A DNA stretch of 6,832 nt, taken from Thermoanaerobaculia bacterium (GTDB lineage Bacteria > Acidobacteriota > Thermoanaerobaculia > Multivoradales > UBA5704). Below, piece after piece: positions 1 to 4,086 of this stretch; the stretch's first letter is position 1, and every line of letters begins with the position of its first letter. The stretch lies in the NCBI GenBank assembly GCA_025937035.1, contig JAICSG010000214.1, forward strand, positions 1 to 6,832, in the 5' to 3' direction. The translations under genes and the position numbers were made by a program. The notes under the pieces are model-generated. The model was not told the origin of the DNA and searched no databases. It saw only the letters and a program-made list of their open reading frames with translations.

Positions 1-698
1 AGGGCGGTCTTGCCGACCCCGGGGTCTCCCACGTAGATGGGGTTGTTCTTCCGCCGCCGCTGGAGGATGTGGAGGGTGCGCAGGATCTCCTTGTCGCGGC
101 CGATCAGCGGGTCGATGCCGCCGCGGCGGGCGAGCTCGGTGAGGTCCTGGGTGAAGGCCTTGAGGGGGTCGCCCTGCGGGGCGCCGCCGCGCCGGCCCAT
201 CTCCTCGTCCTCCTCGTCCTCCTCCTCGCCGGCCGGCTGACCGGAGCCGGTGAAGTAGGGGGGATCGAGCCGGGAGACGCCGTGGGCGATGTAGCTCACC
301 ACGTCGAGCCGGGTGACCCCTTCGCCCTCCAGCACCTGGATGGCATAGGAGTCCCCCTCGTCGAACATGGCCACCAGGACGTCGGGCCCGGTGAGCTCGT
401 CGCGGCCGGCGCTGTCGGCCCGGGCGGCGGCGAGGGAGAGGACGCGCTGGACGCCCAGGGTGAGGCGCGGCTGGCGGCCGTTGTCCTCCAGCGATTCGAG
501 CTCCTCGGAGAGGTACTCGGTGAGCGTCTCGCGCACCCGGTCGAGGTCCGCGCCGGCGTGCTTGAGCACCTCGGCGGTCTCGTCGTCGAAGGTCAGGGCG
601 TAGAGAAGATGCTCCAGGCCCGCGTATTCATGACCCATCCGTCCCGCCTCGGAGACGGCGACGGTGAGGGAGATCTGCAGATCGTCGGAGATTTTCAT
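1..698 (-). CDS. clpA: ATP-dependent Clp protease ATP-binding subunit ClpA (N-terminal part, runs off the left edge)
   Basis: This is the Hsp100 AAA+ unfoldase that feeds substrates, including N-degron substrates delivered by ClpS, into the ClpP peptidase in the cytoplasm. I translated the minus strand from the ATG at 698 and read 232 codons to the window edge. Residues 1 to about 145 form the double Clp-N repeat; the first repeat contains [13 protein letters not shown] near residues 23-35. A very acidic linker follows (158-166, nine consecutive Asp/Glu), then the lead-in to AAA domain 1 with [10 protein letters not shown] and [19 protein letters not shown]. The first Walker A motif, GDPGVGKT, lies at 224-231. 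The rest of D1, all of D2 and the ClpP-binding loop lie outside the window. The start codon overlaps the clpS stop as ATGA, the usual sign of translational coupling. ClpA is favoured over ClpB or ClpC because clpS is adjacent and because the N-domain is followed by a short acidic linker, with no coiled-coil M-domain before Walker A. Confidence 0.96.
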   Translation of the reverse strand, partial: MKISDDLQISLTVAVSEAGRMGHEYAGLEHLLYALTFDDETAEVLKHAGADLDRVRETLTEYLSEELESLEDNGRQPRLTLGVQRVLSLAAARADSAGRDELTGPDVLVAMFDEGDSYAIQVLEGEGVTRLDVVSYIAHGVSRLDPPYFTGSGQPAGEEEDEEDEEMGRRGGAPQGDPLKAFTQDLTELARRGGIDPLIGRDKEILRTLHILQRRRKNNPIYVGDPGVGKTA

Positions 699-1039
699 TC
701 CTCGTCGTTTCCTTCCGCGGGCTCAGCGGTCACCTTGAGCGGCATGCCGTTGGCCCGCGCCTCGTCGGTGACCTCGGCCACCTTGGTCTCGGCCACTTCC
801 TTAGAGTAAACACCGGCGACGCCCACTCCCTTCCTGTGCACCTGGAGCATGATGTGGGTGGCCTCGGCCGGCCCCTTGTGGAAGTGGTTGACCAGGACGT
901 GGACGACGAACTCCATGGTGGTGAAGTCGTCGTTGTGGAGCAGGACCTTCCACTTGCGCGGCCGCCGGACCTTGCGCCGCTCCTCGACGGCGAATTCCTC
1001 GTCCCGCTCGAAGTCGTCGTCCCAGTGCTGCGCCGCCAT
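695..1039 (-). CDS. clpS: ATP-dependent Clp protease adaptor protein ClpS
   Basis: ClpS recognises proteins with destabilising N-terminal residues (N-degrons) and hands them to ClpA. The protein is 114 residues, close to the usual 100-110. An acidic, probably flexible N-terminal extension (1-25) precedes the core, which starts at [18 protein letters not shown]. Ligand-pocket residues match the family: N36-D37-D38, M42, M64 and H68 correspond to E. coli N34, D35, D36, M40, M62 and H66. The C-terminal core [14 protein letters not shown] is also typical. I chose the ATG at 1039. A TTG at 1051 would add four residues, but its only purine-rich stretch (GGAG) sits too close to it. The ATG shares one base with the vapC stop (TGATG), and the clpS stop overlaps the clpA start (ATGA). 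ClpS is therefore probably translated by coupling within a vapBC–clpSA message. I see no separate clpS promoter, although one could hide inside vapC. Confidence 0.96.
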   Translation of the reverse strand: MAAQHWDDDFERDEEFAVEERRKVRRPRKWKVLLHNDDFTTMEFVVHVLVNHFHKGPAEATHIMLQVHRKGVGVAGVYSKEVAETKVAEVTDEARANGMPLKVTAEPAEGNDEE

Positions 1040-1440
1040 CAGGACACCCAATTCTCCGTCCGCAGATCCGGTACCCGTTGGAATTCCCGGAGGTTGTTCG
1101 TAACCAGGATCAGATCCTGAGCCAGGGCGTGGGCGGCGATCAGGCTGTCCAGGTCTCCGATCGGCCGGCCCTGGAGCTCCAGGCTCGCCCGGATGCGCGC
1201 GGCGACGAGCGCCGCCTCCTCGTCGAAGGGGAGGGCCCGGACCGAGGACAAAAAGAAATCGAGCTTCTGATGTGCCGTTCCTGGATCCTGACTTTTTTCG
1301 GCTCCCTGGCGGAGCTCCAGAACAGTGATCACGCTGACCGCGACCGCCGAGCGGCTGATCGACCGGAGCTTCTCCAGGACCTCGGGGGGATGGCGTTTCA
1401 GAGCGTAGATACAGATGTTGGTGTCGAGGAGATAGATCAA
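1039..1440 (-). CDS. vapC: VapC-type PIN-domain ribonuclease toxin
   Basis: This is a type II toxin, a Mg-dependent PIN endoribonuclease normally held inactive by VapB. Reading from a TTG at 1440 gives 133 residues. The start MIYLLDTNICIYALK is the standard VapC N-terminus. The four acidic positions are visible: D6, E42 (in VLELRQGAEKS), D98 (in IGDLDSLIAAHA, with an extra D96) and E119 (in LVTNNLREFQRV). The ending GLxxENW-like PDLRTENWVS and the length match the Shigella MvpT/Salmonella VapC group, which is known to cut initiator tRNA in the anticodon loop. That target is inference here. A longer frame to 1533 exists, but its 31 extra residues read through vapB and are unlike VapC. The TTG overlaps the vapB TGA as TTGA, so vapC depends on vapB translation, as is common when toxin output is kept low. 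Its stop overlaps the clpS start, which is unusual for a toxin gene. Confidence 0.94.
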   Translation of the reverse strand: MIYLLDTNICIYALKRHPPEVLEKLRSISRSAVAVSVITVLELRQGAEKSQDPGTAHQKLDFFLSSVRALPFDEEAALVAARIRASLELQGRPIGDLDSLIAAHALAQDLILVTNNLREFQRVPDLRTENWVS

Positions 1441-1673
1441 AGGTCGAGGTCCTCGCGCTTCTGTGGCACCTGGACCGGCCGCTCGAAGCCCTCCGGCATC
1501 CCCTCGAAGGCGCGCCAGAAGTCGGCGGGCCACTCCTCGGCCTTGACCGGCTCGAGGATGATCTGCTCCCCCTCGCGCCGGATCGCCACTTCCTCGGTCC
1601 CCGGCTCGAAACGGAACTCCTTGGGCAGCCGGACCGCCTGACTGTTGCCGCTCCAGAAGATCTTCGCGGTCAT
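1437..1673 (-). CDS. vapB: VapB-type antitoxin, AbrB/SpoVT fold
   Basis: This is the antitoxin and transcriptional autoregulator of the downstream VapC. It has 78 residues, the usual size. Residues 1-47 form a swapped-hairpin (AbrB/SpoVT/MazE-like) DNA-binding domain: MTAKIFWSGNSQAVRLPKEF, then a second strand pair EEVAIRREGEQIILEPV. The motif F-x-S/N-G-N-S-Q-A-V-R-L-P-K is diagnostic of the VapB group that pairs with MvpT-like VapC. Residues 48-78 (EEWPADFWRAFEGMPEGF and the tail) are the aromatic-rich toxin-binding arm that threads through the PIN active site in known complexes. The start is supported by a strong ribosome site, GAGGAGGAG, just ahead of the ATG. A palindromic operator and a -10-like box lie directly upstream. 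Its stop overlaps the vapC start. Such antitoxins are usually degraded by Lon or Clp proteases. Confidence 0.95.
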   Translation of the reverse strand: MTAKIFWSGNSQAVRLPKEFRFEPGTEEVAIRREGEQIILEPVKAEEWPADFWRAFEGMPEGFERPVQVPQKREDLDL

Positions 1674-1676
1674 CGC

Positions 1677-1684
1677 TCCTCCTC
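1677..1684 (-). promoter_or_regulatory. Strong ribosome binding site of vapB
   Basis: On the minus strand the sequence GAGGAGGAGCG runs directly into the vapB ATG at 1673. It is the strongest Shine–Dalgarno match in the toxin–antitoxin/clp chain and contrasts with weak sites in front of vapC, clpS and clpA. This fits a cistron order in which the antitoxin is made in excess and the downstream genes rely on coupling. Confidence 0.7.
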
Positions 1685-1690
1685 GAGATA

Positions 1691-1711
1691 AGTATACACC
1701 CGTATATACGG
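1691..1711 (-). promoter_or_regulatory. Probable vapBC promoter/operator (autoregulatory palindrome)
   Basis: CCGTATATACGG at 1700-1711 is a perfect 12-base palindrome. A second, 6-base palindrome GTATAC (1692-1697) lies ten bases away, one helical turn, so two similar half-site pairs face the same side of the helix. The minus-strand hexamer TATACT (1691-1696) is a good -10 match and would start a very short leader carrying the vapB ribosome site. I see no convincing -35. Paired GTATAC-type sites over the core promoter are the known arrangement for VapBC complexes that repress their own operon. The AT-rich island stands out in an otherwise GC-rich region. Binding by VapB is inferred from position and symmetry. 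Confidence 0.7.
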
Positions 1712-1768
1712 AGTGATGTTCCTAATCCTCCCGGAAGCGATGACGCAGGACCTGAGCCTGTCTCAGAT

Positions 1769-2392
1769 CTACTGGATCAGGTTCTGATACTTGGAAATTT
1801 CTGAAGCGGCCAGGATCAGCCGCCGGAAGATGTAGGGGTGGAACGGTCCGGTGAGCCTCATCTCCTGCTGGATCTTCGAAGCCGACTCTGCCAACTGCCT
1901 CGTCAGCTCTTCGAGGTCTGCCATGGAGGGGGCCCCTGACGGAGTACCAAGACAGTCGAGGAGGCAACGGAGAATGCCGTTCGGGGTGCAGTCATGGATG
2001 TGAGGATCGTGACCGTTCAGGTCACTCAAGCTTACTTGAAGACGGAACGGCTTCTCTTCGAGGACGAAGAAATCGTGAGGAGATTTCCGCGCCAGAGCGT
2101 AGGCCATCCCAAGCTCGAAAGGCATGTTGAAACGAGGAACGTCTTGAGGACTGGAGAGGGTGATCCGGCTGAGGTCGTGGATCGAGGCGTCGCAACTCTC
2201 CATCAGGCTGAAGATCCGCTCCAAACGGTTCCGGCTTCCGCCCGGGACCTCAAGCACGCAATGTGGAGTACGACCCAGGGCGGTAAGGCCGGCAATCAGC
2301 GCCAGAAAGAGAGGAGCGTACTCTGCGTCGAAGGGGACATTGAGGAACACGTCCTGCCCATCGACAGGAGTCAAAGATTCCGCTGGGAGCAT
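1769..2392 (-). CDS. Uncharacterised nucleoside-deoxyribosyltransferase/TIR-like protein (putative effector)
   Basis: No established name. The 207-residue protein has no signal peptide or membrane segment. Three conserved-looking blocks stand out. VFLNVPFD at 15-22 reads as a first beta strand and loop. NRLERIFSLMESCDASIHDLSR at 55-76 has the helix-then-strand pattern with I/V-x-D-L/I-S seen in nucleoside 2-deoxyribosyltransferases. PRFNMPFELGMAYAL at 86-100 resembles the N-x-x-F-E-L-G-x-A-x-A motif of that superfamily, which puts E93 where the catalytic Glu sits. TIR-like NAD-consuming enzymes share a related fold and Glu. From memory, proteins with VFLNVPFDxxY and PRFNMPFELG are widespread 'hypothetical' genes, often in accessory regions. 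Residues 155-207 look helical and could be a separate interaction segment. The gene lies 17 bases after a 60-residue partner gene. GC is lower than in its neighbours. A base-cleaving or NAD-consuming toxin or defence role is inference only. Confidence 0.72.
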   Translation of the reverse strand: MLPAESLTPVDGQDVFLNVPFDAEYAPLFLALIAGLTALGRTPHCVLEVPGGSRNRLERIFSLMESCDASIHDLSRITLSSPQDVPRFNMPFELGMAYALARKSPHDFFVLEEKPFRLQVSLSDLNGHDPHIHDCTPNGILRCLLDCLGTPSGAPSMADLEELTRQLAESASKIQQEMRLTGPFHPYIFRRLILAASEISKYQNLIQ

Positions 2393-2409
2393 TCCGGAGC
2401 AGAGCCGAC

Positions 2410-2592
2410 TTACTCGTCGTGGTCGTTTTTCGCGGATGGACGGTTTGCGCCGGAAGGTCTGTGGCGGGGAGGGCTGTCATACACCCCAATCTCTCTCAAG
2501 ACCCTCTCCACGATCTCCCGGTCCTCTTGAGTGACTCCGATCGCTCGTTGGATCTGCTCCGCGGTCGCCGGGGGTCTGATGTTTTTCGCCAT
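2410..2592 (-). CDS. Small helix-turn-helix-like protein, partner of the downstream TIR/deoxyribosyltransferase-like gene
   Basis: A 60-residue protein that I do not recognise as a named family. Residues 10-34 (TAEQIQRAIGVTQEDREIVERVL and onward) have the spacing of a helix, a G-V turn and a second helix, like the start of a small helix-turn-helix regulator or antitoxin. Residues 38-60 are Pro/Ser/Arg/Asn-rich and end acidic (NDHDE), probably disordered. The start at 2592 is an ATG with only a weak purine stretch (GGTAAAG) ahead of it. The reading frame is believable because it starts just after a terminator, ends 17 bases before the next gene on the same strand, and has a plausible helical pattern. 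By position it could be an antitoxin, a repressor or a specificity subunit. It is too short for a confident call. Confidence 0.6.
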   Translation of the reverse strand: MAKNIRPPATAEQIQRAIGVTQEDREIVERVLREIGVYDSPPRHRPSGANRPSAKNDHDE

Positions 2593-2627
2593 AACGCGAC
2601 TTTACCATAAATCGGGAACGCAGAAAG

Positions 2628-2660
2628 GCCACGGCCCGGGCGATCTTCCCGGGCCGTGGC
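2628..2660 (-). terminator. Rho-independent-type terminator after the alpha/beta hydrolase gene
   Basis: GCCACGGCCCGGG (2628-2640) and CCCGGGCCGTGGC (2648-2660) are perfect 13-base inverted arms around a 7-base loop, almost entirely G/C. The hairpin begins 16 bases beyond the hydrolase stop. In the minus direction it is followed by CTTTCTG, a short and imperfect U-tract. In the plus direction no U-run follows, so it most likely ends the hydrolase transcript and insulates the two-gene cassette that begins at 2592. Confidence 0.8.
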
Positions 2661-2676
2661 GGTGGGTTGGGATGCC

Positions 2677-3966
2677 TCAGTGCGCCCGCACCCAATCCAG
2701 AATCGGCTGCCAGACCAGCGACTCGGCCTCGTTGGCCAGGAAGAGGTCGGCGTGGCCGAAGTCGGCGATCCGTACCGGCGCCAGGCTGACGATGTGGGTG
2801 CTCACGTCCGTGCTGCCGAGCAGGGTCGTGGTGTAGACGCCGGTCTCGCCGAAGCCGCCGCCGGCGCCCACATAGAGCACGGGGACGGTGATCTCGGAGA
2901 GGTGGTCGTCGAAGGCCACGTCCACCTGGCCGCAGGTGGCGGTGTCGGCGTCCGCCAGCTCCCGGTTGGGCTGGTAGGGGGCGGCGCCGGTCTCGAAGTG
3001 GAAGAGGTCCGCCTCGTTCGAATAAGTGAGCCCGGAGGGGATCCCGTTGGCGTCGAAGGTGCCGCCGGTGAAGTGGTAGAAGGGCACCGGCTCCAGGCCG
3101 CCGAGCAGCCCGAAAGTCGCCTCGCCCACGAAGAGACCTGCCTGGCGGTTATTGAATCCGGGTACGACCGCGGAGGGGCCGTTGGGGTCCGCCACCGCCG
3201 CGCCGCCGATCGCCTGGACCAGCGCTCCAGAGGTGGCCGCGTAGTTGCCGGCCGCGATCGCGGCCTCGGTCCCCTGGGCCCGCTGGCAGGCCTTGGCCTG
3301 GAGGTCGGCCTGATCGGTCTTCAGGTAGATGTCCACCGGGATGAAGCCCTTGACCTGGCGCAGGCCCGGCGGGACCTGGGTCTCGCCGTTCAGGTAGGCG
3401 TAGCTGATCTGGCCGCCGCGGCTCCAGCCGAGGAGGAAGACCTTGCCGAAGCCGCTGCCGGTGATGGCGCGGGTGAAGCGGGCCACGCCGAGGGCGAAGC
3501 CGAGGTCGCGGGCGTCCTGCTCCAGCCCCCAGTCCTTCATGAACGAGAGGTCGGTCACGCTCGCCGGCACCGAGGTCCAGCGGTAGTCGATCCCCCAGAC
3601 GTCGAGGCCGTTCTCGGCCAGGAAGACGGGCAGCGGCCTGGCGCCGGTGAGGAACGCGGCGCGGAAATTCCAGATGTCTCCGGCGGCCAGGAAGACCGCC
3701 TCGGAGGCGCGGGCCGGCACGTTCGGCGCGGTCTCCCGGACCACCCGGTGCAGGCCGATCTGATCGTAGGGGCCGGAGCCGACCCGGACGGTGAAGAAGT
3801 ACTCGGCGATACCGTCCGCGAGGACGCGGCGCTCGACGTTCGAGAAGGACTGGGCCGCGGCGGCGGCCGGGGTCTCGGCCGGAGCGGTCTGGGCGAAAGA
3901 GAAGGCGGGCAGCGCCAGGGCGGCGGTCAGGATCAGCAGGGTCGTTTTCTTCTTGAGCGGGGACAT
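2677..3966 (-). CDS. Secreted alpha/beta hydrolase
   Basis: A 429-residue exported serine hydrolase of unknown substrate. Residues 1-25 are a classic signal peptide: MSPLKKK, a hydrophobic core LILTAALALPAF, and a cleavage site after SFA. An Ala/Pro-rich linker follows (to about 40). The hydrolase core shows a strand and oxyanion-type turn at VFLAAGDIWNF (91-101), the strand LDVWGIDYRW (121-130), and the nucleophile elbow GWSRG at 180-184 with S182 as the likely nucleophile. It also shows the late strand VPVLYVGAGGGFGE (361-374) and FGHADLF with H405 as the likely catalytic His. The acid is less clear; E374 or a nearby residue fits. About 175 residues between the elbow and the last strand suggest a large lid. 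ATG 3966 is preceded by AGGAG nine bases upstream, and a strong terminator follows the stop, so the gene appears monocistronic. Esterase, lipase or peptidase-like activity cannot be distinguished. Confidence 0.85.
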   Translation of the reverse strand: MSPLKKKTTLLILTAALALPAFSFAQTAPAETPAAAAAQSFSNVERRVLADGIAEYFFTVRVGSGPYDQIGLHRVVRETAPNVPARASEAVFLAAGDIWNFRAAFLTGARPLPVFLAENGLDVWGIDYRWTSVPASVTDLSFMKDWGLEQDARDLGFALGVARFTRAITGSGFGKVFLLGWSRGGQISYAYLNGETQVPPGLRQVKGFIPVDIYLKTDQADLQAKACQRAQGTEAAIAAGNYAATSGALVQAIGGAAVADPNGPSAVVPGFNNRQAGLFVGEATFGLLGGLEPVPFYHFTGGTFDANGIPSGLTYSNEADLFHFETGAAPYQPNRELADADTATCGQVDVAFDDHLSEITVPVLYVGAGGGFGETGVYTTTLLGSTDVSTHIVSLAPVRIADFGHADLFLANEAESLVWQPILDWVRAH

Positions 3967-3975
3967 CTGTGCAAT

Positions 3976-3980
3976 CTCCT
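3976..3980 (-). promoter_or_regulatory. Ribosome binding site of the secreted hydrolase
   Basis: AAGGAG on the minus strand, with its AGGAG core nine bases upstream of the ATG at 3966. It fixes the start immediately before the Lys-rich n-region of the signal peptide. Confidence 0.7.
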
Positions 3981-3990
3981 TGAAGTAAGC

Positions 3991-4008
3991 CGGGGGACCT
4001 CGCCCCCG
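3991..4008 (-). repeat. Short GC hairpin in the hydrolase leader
   Basis: CGGGGG (3991-3996) and CCCCCG (4003-4008) form a six-pair stem with a 6-base loop. It lies about 10 bases upstream of the hydrolase ribosome site in the minus-strand RNA. Pairing can extend through GCC/GGC across a small bulge. No U-run follows, so I do not call it a terminator. It may be a leader structure or a chance GC-rich pairing. Confidence 0.4.
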
Positions 4009-4024
4009 CGGCTGAAACGCTGAT

Positions 4025-4078
4025 GGATGGGGAATTCCCTCACGAAAACCGTTCGGCTTCGGCGCGGATTCCCCATCC
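4025..4078 (-). repeat. Perfect 11-base inverted repeat downstream of ntrY
   Basis: GGATGGGGAAT (4025-4035) and ATTCCCCATCC (4068-4078) are exact inverted arms separated by 32 bases. The right arm starts only 8 bases after the ntrY stop in the transcribed direction. The following minus-strand bases (ATCAGCGTTTCAG) are not a U-tract, so it is not a textbook intrinsic terminator. It could be a 3'-end stabilising stem, a factor-dependent terminator or a protein site in front of the hydrolase gene. The spacer between ntrY and the hydrolase (3967-4086) holds only this, the smaller hairpin and the hydrolase ribosome site; no clear promoter is visible. Confidence 0.5.
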
Positions 4079-4086
4079 CCCCGCGT

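Noticed and set aside
180..236. Repeated TCCTCG tracts considered as a simple repeat element
   Set aside because: They are the reverse complement of GAG/GAC codons for the acidic linker of ClpA (residues 158-166), so they are coding and not a separate repeat.
69..809. A 246-codon open frame on the plus strand opposite clpA and clpS
   Set aside because: It mirrors two well-supported overlapping genes and has no family features of its own.
1441..1533. A longer VapC start at 1533, adding 31 residues
   Set aside because: The added residues are vapB sequence in the wrong frame. The family N-terminus IYLLDTN begins right after the TTG at 1440.
1752..1766. CTGAG/CTCAG hairpin just beyond the putative effector gene, considered as its terminator
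   Set aside because: The stem is only five pairs, with a 5-base loop and no U-tract on the minus strand. It is too weak to call.
2604..2609. TATGGT upstream of the 60-residue gene as a -10 box
   Set aside because: It is a moderate match with no -35 at proper spacing, and it would give an extremely short leader. The promoter of the two-gene cassette cannot be placed from sequence alone.
2656..4023. A 455-codon open frame on the plus strand opposite the hydrolase
   Set aside because: The product is a repetitive Gly/Val/Glu/Ala/Arg-rich shadow without recognisable motifs. It also begins inside the terminator hairpin.
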